DNA of 64,000 nt, from contig NZ_NPDR01000001.1 of NCBI RefSeq assembly GCF_002811765.1, positions 310,001 through 374,000 of the forward strand, in the 5' to 3' direction. The DNA comes from Leptospira saintgironsiae (GTDB lineage Bacteria; Spirochaetota; Leptospiria; Leptospirales; Leptospiraceae). Positions 33,231 through 42,286 of the stretch are shown piece after piece; within the stretch, counting starts at the first letter, position 1; every line of letters begins with the position of its first letter. Under the pieces are notes generated by a model. That model was given only the letters and a program-made list of their open reading frames with translations, did not search any database and had not been told where the DNA came from. The position numbers and the translations under genes are program-made.

Positions 33231-34004
33231 ATGAGCGAGACTGTTCTTTATTCCATCGAAGATTATACGTGCATAATTAGTTTAAATCGACCCGAAAAAC
33301 GAAACGCAATTTCTAGAGAACTGCTCTACCAACTTATGTCTCATATAGAAAGGGCAAGTAAGGACCCAAAAATCCGCGCTCTAGTACTCAGGGGAGAAGG
33401 TTCCGTATTCTGCGCAGGAGCCGACCTCAAAGAAAGAGCGGATATGTCTGAGAAAGAAGTACATAAATTTCTGGACCAAGTAGCGAAATGTTTTCTGGCT
33501 TTGGAAAATCTTCCCTTCCCAACAATAGCTGCTTTAGATGGAGATGCTTACGGCGGCGGATTAGAAATGGCTTTATGCTGTGATTTTATTCTTATGAGTG
33601 CAGAAGCAAAAGTTGGTCTTACTGAAACAGGACTTGGTATTATCCCAGGTGCCGGTGGGACCCAAAGGCTTCCGCGAAGAGTAGGAAAAACAAAAGCATT
33701 AGAACTTATTTTAACTGCTTCTGTAATAGATGCACAAACCGCATTGGATATCCAACTAGCGAATTCTGTATGGCATGACTCCGCATTTATGGCCGGAAAA
33801 AAGCTGGCCTCCTTACTTTCTGAAAAGGCACCCATCTCCTTAAAGCTTGCTAAAGAAGCAATTAAAGAAGGAGAAGGAAAAGATATAGGAACAGCCTTAA
33901 AGATAGAAAGAAAACATTATAATAAAACCTTAAGAACAGAAGATAGGATAGAAGCTTTAAAGGCTTTTAGAGAAAAAAGAAAACCGGAATTTAAAGGAAA
34001 ATAG
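33231..34004 (+). CDS. Enoyl-CoA hydratase/isomerase, AUH-like
   Basis: A 257-residue crotonase. The CoA/oxyanion segment is FCAGADLKERADMS (about 62-75), followed by DGDAYGGGLEMALCCD and IIPGAGGTQRLPRRVG, the standard crotonase pattern with both catalytic glutamates (GGLEM and TETGLG). The GADLKERAxMS block and the closing AFREKRKPEFKGK match methylglutaconyl-CoA hydratase-type (AUH) members, so leucine or short-chain acyl catabolism is plausible. Followed by dcd after 70 bases. Confidence 0.88.
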   Translation: MSETVLYSIEDYTCIISLNRPEKRNAISRELLYQLMSHIERASKDPKIRALVLRGEGSVFCAGADLKERADMSEKEVHKFLDQVAKCFLALENLPFPTIAALDGDAYGGGLEMALCCDFILMSAEAKVGLTETGLGIIPGAGGTQRLPRRVGKTKALELILTASVIDAQTALDIQLANSVWHDSAFMAGKKLASLLSEKAPISLKLAKEAIKEGEGKDIGTALKIERKHYNKTLRTEDRIEALKAFREKRKPEFKGK

Positions 34005-34074
34005 AACTCCGAAAAAGGGAGGCGAGACACAAGGCCGACCCGAAAATAGGCAAAACAAGGAAGCTGGAATACGA

Positions 34075-34605
34075 ATGATTCTGACGGGTAAGGAAATTAA
34101 AAAAAGATTAGAGAAGGACATCATCATAGATCCTTACTCCGACAATAGATTAAATCCGAACTCTTATAATCTAAGGCTTCATAACGAATTGGTTCGTTAT
34201 ACAGAGAGCCCGTTGGATATGAAAAAATCCAATCCTTCCGAAAACTTGATCATTCCTGATTCAGGACTACTCTTACAACCTGGAGTTCTATATCTAGGAA
34301 GAACCGTAGAGTACACTGAAACACATAACTTGGTCCCAATGTTAGAAGGTCGCTCTTCTATCGGTAGATTAGGAATGTATGTGCATGTGACCGCAGGGTT
34401 CGGGGATGTAGGATTTAAAGGATTCTGGACTCTCGAAATTTCAGTGATCCAGCCTCTAGTTATTTATCCTAATGTAGAAATTTGCCAGATCTTCTACCAC
34501 ACTGTCGAAGGTGAGATCACAGAATATAAATCAGGCAAATATCAAGGTAATAAAGGTATCCAAACCTCTATGCTTTATAAGGATTTTGAGAACGGAAAAT
34601 ATTAA
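34075..34605 (+). CDS. dcd: dCTP deaminase
   Basis: A 176-residue nucleotide enzyme converting dCTP to dUTP. Core motif EGRSSIGRLGMYVHVTAGFGDVGF is present, the catalytic Glu lies in GFWTLEIS, and the C-terminal YKSGKYQGNKGIQTS lid is typical. No sign of the bifunctional dUTPase form can be confirmed by eye. Convergent with the phosphatase receptor gene, 7 bases between stops. Confidence 0.93.
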   Translation: MILTGKEIKKRLEKDIIIDPYSDNRLNPNSYNLRLHNELVRYTESPLDMKKSNPSENLIIPDSGLLLQPGVLYLGRTVEYTETHNLVPMLEGRSSIGRLGMYVHVTAGFGDVGFKGFWTLEISVIQPLVIYPNVEICQIFYHTVEGEITEYKSGKYQGNKGIQTSMLYKDFENGKY

Positions 34606-34612
34606 ACTTCTA

Positions 34613-37600
34613 TCAAGAAGCTTTTCTATCTCTTTCGATCAATCTAACTAATTTCTGAGCGTTCTCGTCTTCTGGGTCCTTCTCCAGAGCTAAATGAGCG
34701 TATTCCAATGCTAATTCGAATTGTTCAGTCTGGCGATATAGGTCGGAAAGATTGATCAGATTCATGGAATTATCCGGTTGGAGTTCCTCCATTCTTTTTG
34801 CAGCCAAGATGGCTTCGTCCATTCTTCCAATCCTACGATTCGCCAAAGAAAGATAATACCAGTATTCTACTAAGTCGGGATCCGATCCAAGATACTTGTT
34901 CAGAACTTCTACTGCTTTGCCGTAATTTTTACCTTTAAAACTGAGAAGCCCGAGTAACTTGGTCACTTTTGTATTTTGAGGATCTGATTTATACAAACCT
35001 TCAAGTGCACCAAGGGCTTCGCTCAAACGGCCACCCATATAATCTTCTTTTGCTTTTTTATAGATGAACTTCCAATCGAAAGGATCAGTGATCTCATCTT
35101 CTTCTCCGTTTCTTACCGGAGAAGCAACAGGAGAATATTCTATTCTAAGAAGAGAAAGGTCATCGGTTAATTCTCCTACTTTGAGAACTTCTTCTTCTAT
35201 TCTTTCTAGATTACCTTGGCCTTTTTCCACCATTTGTAAGAAGAGCATCTCGTCTTCATTGATGGTACGGACTTCTTTTTCAGGAGTGAGATCCAAGTCG
35301 TCTTTACCGTCAGAACCTATGATCAATACATCACCAGGTTCTAATCTTCCTGTATTGACCTTAAATTCGTATTCTGAATCCAATCCTATCTTTCTAAGAG
35401 TAAGTCCTGTTTCTAAGAATCCAGCTCGTCCATCTCTATACATTACGGAGAACGGGTGCTCCGCGTTGAAATACCAAAATTTACCTGTATCATCTTCAAC
35501 GACGATAAATGTTCCGGAGATCACCATAGATCCGTTGAATGATTTAAAAACGGACTGCATCTCTTTATAAATTTCAGTTAAAAATTCAGAAGGAGTAGTA
35601 TCTAATACTCTATCGTTTGCAGCAGATCTTGCAAGAATGGAGTTAACCACAACCCCCATCACAAGAGAGCCTCCAGCTCCTTGCATGGACTTACCCATTG
35701 CGTCCCCGTTCATCGCGAAAGTATAACGTTTATAATCGTTCTCTTTTCCAAGACGAAGATTTCCAGTCACACAAAGGTCTCCACCCAAATCCGCATGTTT
35801 GCCTTTGAACTCGAATTTTTTCTTTTGGCGAAGAATAAAATCAGTGCTTACCCTTGGAGATTTATTCGCATTATAAAAAAGAGGTTTTGCTAATAAAGAA
35901 GTTAGGAAGTAATCTCCATCTTGTTGCACCTTAAGACGTTGGAGTTCCTCCATCTTTTCAGAAAGTTCTCTGGTTCTTTCTCTTACCTTAGTTGCCAAAT
36001 GTTCCGCGTAATCTTGCAATTCCCCTCTAGCTTTTCGGATAGAAGTTACCATGCTATTGAATGAGTCGGATAAAAATCCGATTTCATCCTTCAAGTCTAC
36101 TTTCACTTCAACATCTAAGGCACCTAAATTTACTTTTTCCACCCCAGACAATAGTCTATTAAGTGGAGTCACCAAACTTTGGCGGAAGAATAGAGGGAAT
36201 ACAAAAAATACTACAACCAAAACCAAACCCAAGATCAGAGTTTGTTTTGCAGCAGTCGGGTGCATAAATTCTCTATATTTGCGGTAGGAATATCCTACTT
36301 CGCTAACCACATCCTTCTTCACATCATAATGAATATAAGTTACGAAATGTTGGTGTTCATCTAAACTTTTTCTGTAATGGCGATACAATGCAGGTTGGAA
36401 TGGCCGGAAATATAAAAGTACTTCTGCCTTTAGATGTCCTATCAGTAGGTCCTTCTCGTCAAAGGTGCAAGTTGCGTCCTTCTCCTTCCATTTTTGAAGA
36501 AGATGTTCTTTGAACGGAATAACTCCTTTGTTTCCGACACCTTTCAGATAATTTCTACCATCCACGCAGAATTCTTTCGGAAAAATATAATCCAGTTTGT
36601 TAGAAGTTACGAAGACTGCTGTATTTAAAGTAACGAGATGATCGAATAATTTTGTTTTTAATTCTTTTCCTTCCAGATTCGGATTATCATCCAAAAACTT
36701 CAGGATTGCAGCTCTGTATCCGCTAAAATATTCGTGAGTATCTTTAAGAGTTTTTTTAACTGAGTTTCTAAAACCTTCTTCCGCCAAAAGTTTCATATGC
36801 TCAAAGATAATCGTATTCTTAAAGTCTATCTCTAATTGAGGAAGCCTCAGGTCGTATTGATTATCGTAGCGAGAATAATCCACATTCTTGGATCCGCCTT
36901 CCCACTGAACGATATATAACATCTCAGGGATCTGTTTTCCGCCTTCGAGAGCTCTAGCCATGTTCACGATACTTTTGGTATCATACTCAGCTTCTTTATC
37001 TTGATTGGAGATGAAAACCAAGGCTTGCATGATCAACATCAATGTCACAAAAGTGATTCCTACAATCTTGACCATGAAAGTGGTTTTTTCTTCACTGAAG
37101 TTTAAGAAGATTACCAGGATCAAAAAGATCCCTAGTGTCATTAAAAGAACGATAGAAGTTAAATAAGTAGAACGTTCAATCCATCCGTCTCGGCTGAGAA
37201 TGTTCGTAAGCGCAGGAACCACACCACCCGCAAGTAGTGCTGCCATAAAACCGCCGATTGCAAATCGAACCCTTCCCTTAGTTTTGGTCATTCTATAGAT
37301 CGGAAGGATCAAGAATGAGATCAGAACGAATAGCCCGATCAAAACCGCAATTATAGAAGATGCCTTTTCAGCATTAAAGTCCCAATGGTGGGCAGTGAAG
37401 TGATACTTTCTAGGGGAGCTAAGAGTAATATAATAAAAATAGGAAATCCCTATTGCCCCAACTGCATACATTCCAATCAGAAGATTCCGGTTCATTTTCG
37501 GATTTGCATGTCCCGGATAACGTGCCAAGAACTGACCTAAGTGAATGAGCGCTGGAAGAATAAATCCGACGGTCAACCATCTATGATAAGCCGCCATCGG

Positions 37601-37807
37601 GTTATACAAGAATGCTGCGAAAAAATATCCGGCACAGAAAAAGGAGAAAAACAAAGCTCCCAATGCAAGATGCATTGTGCTTGAAGATTTTTCTTTCAAG
37701 AAGAGGAAGAATAAGGAAGTACATAGAAACGCTAAAATCGATAGCAAACTTCCGAAAGAATAATAGTTCAGCAGAACATCGTTTTGTAAGATTGAAGAAA
37801 TTTCCAT
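34613..37807 (-). CDS. 7TM-HAMP-SpoIIE phosphatase receptor with TPR (paralogue 1)
   Basis: A 1,064-residue membrane signalling protein. Order: about seven N-terminal hydrophobic segments (residues 15-240), a further hydrophobic segment (about 245-265), an extracytoplasmic sensor (about 265-505), a transmembrane segment (about 508-528), HAMP (about 530-580), coiled coil (about 585-625), PP2C/SpoIIE phosphatase (about 650-870; GDAMGKSMQGAGG with Asp702, and IGSDGKDD), then TPR repeats (about 905-1055). It probably controls an anti-sigma antagonist or similar phosphoprotein, as SpoIIE/RsbU-type phosphatases do. Closely related to the gene ending at 38913. Start ATG. Confidence 0.88.
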   Translation of the reverse strand: MEISSILQNDVLLNYYSFGSLLSILAFLCTSLFFLFLKEKSSSTMHLALGALFFSFFCAGYFFAAFLYNPMAAYHRWLTVGFILPALIHLGQFLARYPGHANPKMNRNLLIGMYAVGAIGISYFYYITLSSPRKYHFTAHHWDFNAEKASSIIAVLIGLFVLISFLILPIYRMTKTKGRVRFAIGGFMAALLAGGVVPALTNILSRDGWIERSTYLTSIVLLMTLGIFLILVIFLNFSEEKTTFMVKIVGITFVTLMLIMQALVFISNQDKEAEYDTKSIVNMARALEGGKQIPEMLYIVQWEGGSKNVDYSRYDNQYDLRLPQLEIDFKNTIIFEHMKLLAEEGFRNSVKKTLKDTHEYFSGYRAAILKFLDDNPNLEGKELKTKLFDHLVTLNTAVFVTSNKLDYIFPKEFCVDGRNYLKGVGNKGVIPFKEHLLQKWKEKDATCTFDEKDLLIGHLKAEVLLYFRPFQPALYRHYRKSLDEHQHFVTYIHYDVKKDVVSEVGYSYRKYREFMHPTAAKQTLILGLVLVVVFFVFPLFFRQSLVTPLNRLLSGVEKVNLGALDVEVKVDLKDEIGFLSDSFNSMVTSIRKARGELQDYAEHLATKVRERTRELSEKMEELQRLKVQQDGDYFLTSLLAKPLFYNANKSPRVSTDFILRQKKKFEFKGKHADLGGDLCVTGNLRLGKENDYKRYTFAMNGDAMGKSMQGAGGSLVMGVVVNSILARSAANDRVLDTTPSEFLTEIYKEMQSVFKSFNGSMVISGTFIVVEDDTGKFWYFNAEHPFSVMYRDGRAGFLETGLTLRKIGLDSEYEFKVNTGRLEPGDVLIIGSDGKDDLDLTPEKEVRTINEDEMLFLQMVEKGQGNLERIEEEVLKVGELTDDLSLLRIEYSPVASPVRNGEEDEITDPFDWKFIYKKAKEDYMGGRLSEALGALEGLYKSDPQNTKVTKLLGLLSFKGKNYGKAVEVLNKYLGSDPDLVEYWYYLSLANRRIGRMDEAILAAKRMEELQPDNSMNLINLSDLYRQTEQFELALEYAHLALEKDPEDENAQKLVRLIERDRKAS

Positions 37808-37989
37808 GCAGCCAATAAGGAATCGAATTCGGAATTATAACCCGATCGCCGGGTTTCAAGAGCTTGGTCCCTTGGATCAGGCTCTTATAAATGGATTATA
37901 TTAAAGCCGGAACCGATCAGATCAAATCAAAAAAGAAATTCGTCTAGAATTCACTGTTTTGTATAACGAATGCAATGTAAAAATCAAGC

Positions 37990-38916
37990 TTAAAGTTTTT
38001 CTATGTCTTGGATTTTCATAAAAGAGTTGGGAGTATAAGCGTTGTAAGGTCCTGCTTCTACCCAACCTTGTAGGATCTTATTCCAATCTTTTCTTTGAAC
38101 CTTATTCAAAATCTTGAAAACTAGTTCTGTGTTCAGCATTTCAGAAGAAGCAACCTGTTTCAGGAATGATTTATACCCTTCGTACCCTAATTCTTTATGA
38201 ATGATAAATTGAGTACGCACTGACTTGGAGTAAAACCAAGGCCCCAAAGAAGGATTAGTAAGATGAAAATCCTTAGAAAGAGGAGGATCGTTTTTCGGGA
38301 TTGCTTCTGCCAGACCCCATTCTTCTGTTACTGATTGGAGCTCATCCGCATCCAGTTTCAGATAACCTCTTTTGGACAAAAGATAAGGCAAATAAGAAAC
38401 AATTCCTTCGCTTAACCATGAAGGTTCTGTAAAATAATAATGTCCCAACTCATGTAATAACAATGCAGGATAACCGGGAGGGACCAGGCCCAATTCCATA
38501 AAGATCCCGAGTTCTTTTCCTAATTCTCCGGATACATTATTGTATCCTCCCACTCTAGTTCCATTTAGAAACACAGTGTCTTTTAAAACCAATCGTATCT
38601 TATCTTTTTCAGAAGAAGGTAAAGATTTGAATATTGGAGAAGACGCCTGATGAAATGGGATCCCTAAATAAGACTCATAAGCATCTAAGATCTTTTTTGT
38701 TTTCTCAAAAGCGTATTTGTCCCATTCTTTCAGTTCAGTTTCATTTCGAACTGCTAATCTAATCTCTCCTCCTTTTAATCTAAAGGAGAAGTTTGATTCG
38801 TTTATTTTAGGGGACTTCTTATTTTGAGAAAGAATAGGAAGAACAGAAATTAAAAATGCGAAAAGTATTCCCATTCGCATCCATAAAGAGAACTTAAGAA
38901 AGAAACCGCCTGTCAA
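37990..38916 (-). CDS. Secreted gluzincin-type peptidase (HExxH)
   Basis: A 308-residue protein. N-terminal hydrophobic signal; the longer start is TTG at 38916, overlapping the upstream gene (TTGA), while ATG 38880 would give a cleaner signal. The zinc motif is His155-Glu156-Leu-Gly-His159, with the third ligand Glu170 in WLSEG, the peptidase MA-like pattern. A C-terminal helical domain follows. It is positioned between two paralogous phosphatase receptors, translated directly after the second, suggesting it acts in the same pathway, by inference. Confidence 0.8.
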   Translation of the reverse strand: MTGGFFLKFSLWMRMGILFAFLISVLPILSQNKKSPKINESNFSFRLKGGEIRLAVRNETELKEWDKYAFEKTKKILDAYESYLGIPFHQASSPIFKSLPSSEKDKIRLVLKDTVFLNGTRVGGYNNVSGELGKELGIFMELGLVPPGYPALLLHELGHYYFTEPSWLSEGIVSYLPYLLSKRGYLKLDADELQSVTEEWGLAEAIPKNDPPLSKDFHLTNPSLGPWFYSKSVRTQFIIHKELGYEGYKSFLKQVASSEMLNTELVFKILNKVQRKDWNKILQGWVEAGPYNAYTPNSFMKIQDIEKL

Positions 38917-41900
38917 CGATCTCTCTCTATCAAACGAATCAGTTTATGAGCGTTTTCGTTCCCCGGTTCTTTTTGTAATACTTTGCGAGCATATTCTTCT
39001 GCTCTATCATACATTTCCATCAAACGATAGATATCAGATAGATTGATCGTATTAGAAATATTATTAGGATCGATTTCCAAAAGTTTCAAACTCGCAGTCA
39101 GAGCTTGGTCATACTTGCCCATCTTCTTGTTTGCAATAGAAAGATAGAACCAATACTCATGAAGATCAGGATCTGTTCCAAGATAGTTATTCAAAACTTC
39201 TACAGCAGTATTATAATCTTTACCTTTAAAGCTGAGAAGTCCCAAAAGTTTATTCAATCTTTGGTTGGCACTATCATGCATATAACCTGTTTTCAGAAGT
39301 TCTAATGCCTCGTCCAAACGTCCGGTTTTATACATCTTCTTAGCATCTTCATAAACGGAATCTGTATTTAATGCTTTGTCGATATGGTCAGAAGATTCGA
39401 AAATTTCTTCGATCTCGTCGCTTTTAGGTTCTCCTTGGAACTCTATCTTGAGAAGAGAAAGGTCATCTGTGAGTTCTCCGGTTTTACGGATCTCAGTTTC
39501 AATATCTTCCAGATTTGCTTTTGCAGTTTCTACATGGCGGAGAAACAACATTTCGTCTTCGTTAATAGTACGGATCGTCTCTTCAGGAGTTAGATCCACA
39601 TCATCTCTACCGTCCGAGCCGAGGATGATAATATCACCTTTTTTAAGTTGGAAACTTCTTACCTTAAATTCGAATTCTGAATCCAGACCCAATTTTCTGA
39701 GAGTTAGTCCGTCTTCTATAAAACTTGCCTTTCCATCTCTATACAATACAGAGTAAGGGTGCTCAGCGTTAAAATACCAACATACTCCAGTTTCATCTTC
39801 TATCAAATAGAGAGAAGCGGAGATCACCATTGAACCGTTGAACGATTTGAATACTGCGTGGATCTCATCGTAAATTTCAGTTAACCACTGCTCAGGAGTT
39901 GCATCCAAAATCCTATTGTTTGCTGCTGAACGTGCGAGAATGGAGTTCATAACAACGCCCATCACCAAGGCACCACCGGCACCTTGCATGGATTTACCCA
40001 TTGCATCACCGTTCATAGAAACTGTATAACGTTTGAATGAATCGGGGCGTCCTAATCTTAGATTTCCAGTTACACAGATATCCCCGCCCAGGTCGGAATG
40101 TTTTCCTCTGAACTCGAATTGTTTCTTTTGGCGAATGATAAAATCAGTAGAAACCAATTTGGATTTGTTCGCATTATAGAAGAGAGGTTTTGCTAATAAT
40201 GAAGTTAAGAAGTAGTCACCATCCTGCTGCACTTTGAGGCGTTGGACTTCCTCCATCTTCTCCTGGACTTCTCTAGTTCTTTCTCGAACTTTTTCTTCCA
40301 GGTTTTCTGCATAATCTTGTAGTTCTCTTCTGGCTTGTTTGATAGAAGCCACCATCGCATTGAATGAGTCAGCTAAGAACCCGATCTCGTCTCGGACCTT
40401 AACTGGGACCACCACGTCCAGATCTCCCTTGTTTACCTTCTCCACCCCGGAAAGAAGGCTATTGAGAGGATCTACTAAACTGTTTTTGAAGAAGAGTGGA
40501 AACAATGCTAGAACGATAAAGATCACAGCCAATAAGATCACGGTTTGTTTTACCGCGGTTGGGTGCATAAAATCTCTATACAATCTATAAGAGAACCCAA
40601 CCTCACTCATCTGTTGTTTTTCAGGTTGGAATTTCATAAAGGCAACATAATGCCCTGTTCCATCTTGACTTCTTCTGTAGTGGCGGGTTTCGCTTGGTTT
40701 AAAATATCTAAAATATCTTAGAACTTCAGAACGAAGTTGTGCTTGGTCTAAATCCTTTCCATCCCAAAGACAATCTTCTGACCAATGAGAGAAAATTTCT
40801 TCCTTAAAACCGAACTCTGAATCTCCTAAAGCATTTACGAAGTCTCTTCCCTTTTTACAGAAAGATCCTCCTACAATTGCCTCGAGTCTATTCGAAGAAA
40901 CGAAAGCTCGTTTATTCCATTGCTCTGCACTTGCTAAGATAAGTTTTTTGAGTTCTGCATCGGAGAGATCTTTTTTATCTTCCAATAACTTTTGGATGAA
41001 ACGTTTATAACCACCGAAATAAGTATGAGTTCGGTCCAAAAGCAAACTTATGGATTTTCTAAATCCTTCTTCTCTTAGATTACGGATCTCTTCGTAAGTC
41101 GTGACGTTTTGTAAGTCAGCTTCTATCTCTTTAAGATTTAGTTCTTTATTAGGATCATATTCGGAAGAATTTAAACTTTCCTTGGAATCATCCCAATGGA
41201 AGGCGTACTCTATATCTCCGGATTTTACACCATTTTCCAGAGCTCTTTCTATATTCACCATACGCAAACTATCGTATTCTGCGTCTTTTTCTTGGCTGGA
41301 GATATAAACTAAAGCCTGCATGATCAAACAGATCGTAAAGAGTGTGATCCCAACGATCTTAACCATGAAGGTAGTTCGTTCGGCACTATTATTGATGAAT
41401 GCGATTACTAAGAACGAGAACGCTGTTAAGAATAGAATTACGTTCGAAGTCATGTACGTAGAACGTTCCATCACTCCGTCTCGGCTGAGAATATTCGAGA
41501 TATTCGGATAAATTGCTGCGATCAAAAATCCAATAGTGAACATGAGAAGAGCGATCCTTCTCTTGTCCTTTGTGATAACGACTCTCCAAGTAGGTATAAT
41601 AATAAAACCTACGATGGAGAATATTCCAATCACCAATGCAAGATAGCGGCTTGCATCAAACGCATTAAAGTCCCAATGGTGAGCAGTGAAGTGATAGATC
41701 TTCTCTGAAATATAAGTGAAGTATATAAACAAACTTACGGTGATCACTGAAACAGAATGTTCAGCCATCAAAACCCATTTCGCTATACGTTGGTTGCTGT
41801 TCCCAGGAAACCTAAGTAAAAATTGGGTGAAGTGAGCAAGAGCAAATAGAATGAATCCGCCAGTCATCCAACGGTGATATGCTGCGATCGGGTGATATAG

Positions 41901-42098
41901 AAATGCTGCTAAGAAGTATCCTGTCTCGAATACACCTAATAGCATAAAGCCAATCCCAAGATGAGTGGTAGCTATTGTCCTATTCTTTAGGGTAAGAAAG
42001 AAAATCCCGAGGAATATGGTGGTCAGTGTGACCAATAAACTTCCAAATGAATAATAATTAAAAAGGACCAGGTCCCAAGAAATCGGATTTAACCCCAT
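38913..42098 (-). CDS. 7TM-HAMP-SpoIIE phosphatase receptor with TPR (paralogue 2)
   Basis: A 1,061-residue protein of the same domain order as the gene at 34613-37807: seven or more N-terminal hydrophobic segments, extracytoplasmic sensor, HAMP, coiled coil, SpoIIE phosphatase (MNGDAMGKSMQGAGGAL and LGSDGRDD), TPR. The phosphatase domains are nearly identical in long stretches; the sensor regions differ most. ATG 42098 is preferred over TTG 42131 because it aligns exactly with the start of paralogue 1. It overlaps the peptidase gene by 4 bases. Confidence 0.88.
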   Translation of the reverse strand: MGLNPISWDLVLFNYYSFGSLLVTLTTIFLGIFFLTLKNRTIATTHLGIGFMLLGVFETGYFLAAFLYHPIAAYHRWMTGGFILFALAHFTQFLLRFPGNSNQRIAKWVLMAEHSVSVITVSLFIYFTYISEKIYHFTAHHWDFNAFDASRYLALVIGIFSIVGFIIIPTWRVVITKDKRRIALLMFTIGFLIAAIYPNISNILSRDGVMERSTYMTSNVILFLTAFSFLVIAFINNSAERTTFMVKIVGITLFTICLIMQALVYISSQEKDAEYDSLRMVNIERALENGVKSGDIEYAFHWDDSKESLNSSEYDPNKELNLKEIEADLQNVTTYEEIRNLREEGFRKSISLLLDRTHTYFGGYKRFIQKLLEDKKDLSDAELKKLILASAEQWNKRAFVSSNRLEAIVGGSFCKKGRDFVNALGDSEFGFKEEIFSHWSEDCLWDGKDLDQAQLRSEVLRYFRYFKPSETRHYRRSQDGTGHYVAFMKFQPEKQQMSEVGFSYRLYRDFMHPTAVKQTVILLAVIFIVLALFPLFFKNSLVDPLNSLLSGVEKVNKGDLDVVVPVKVRDEIGFLADSFNAMVASIKQARRELQDYAENLEEKVRERTREVQEKMEEVQRLKVQQDGDYFLTSLLAKPLFYNANKSKLVSTDFIIRQKKQFEFRGKHSDLGGDICVTGNLRLGRPDSFKRYTVSMNGDAMGKSMQGAGGALVMGVVMNSILARSAANNRILDATPEQWLTEIYDEIHAVFKSFNGSMVISASLYLIEDETGVCWYFNAEHPYSVLYRDGKASFIEDGLTLRKLGLDSEFEFKVRSFQLKKGDIIILGSDGRDDVDLTPEETIRTINEDEMLFLRHVETAKANLEDIETEIRKTGELTDDLSLLKIEFQGEPKSDEIEEIFESSDHIDKALNTDSVYEDAKKMYKTGRLDEALELLKTGYMHDSANQRLNKLLGLLSFKGKDYNTAVEVLNNYLGTDPDLHEYWFYLSIANKKMGKYDQALTASLKLLEIDPNNISNTINLSDIYRLMEMYDRAEEYARKVLQKEPGNENAHKLIRLIERDR

Positions 42099-42168
42099 AA
42101 ACTCCTGCAAGCAATTCCGGATGCCGGACAATCGAAACTGACTTCAAACCGAATCTTTTATTTTTAGT

Positions 42169-42203
42169 TTACCGGTTCTGGAATACATCTTCAGAACGGG
42201 TAA
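42169..42203. repeat. Imperfect inverted repeat in a divergent promoter region
   Basis: TTACCGGTTCTG (42169-42180) and CAGAACGGGTAA (42192-42203) pair at 11 of 12 positions around an 11-base spacer. It lies between the divergent phosphatase receptor and dicarboxylate symporter genes, so a regulator site or mRNA hairpin is more likely than a terminator. Confidence 0.5.
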
Positions 42204-42286
42204 AAAATCGGCTAAAGCCTTCACTATCATTTTGAAAAGGGAAAAATCAATAGAAAAATAAGAATGCGACTCCTATTCTGTCGAGT

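Noticed and set aside
34605..34640. Possible terminator between dcd and the phosphatase receptor
   Set aside because: The CTTCT/AGAAG arms are only five bases long with no proper T-run, so support is too weak.
34613..42098. Recent DNA duplication or recombination repeat
   Set aside because: The two receptors are alike in protein sequence, but their DNA differs throughout on inspection, so this is an old duplication rather than a repeat element.
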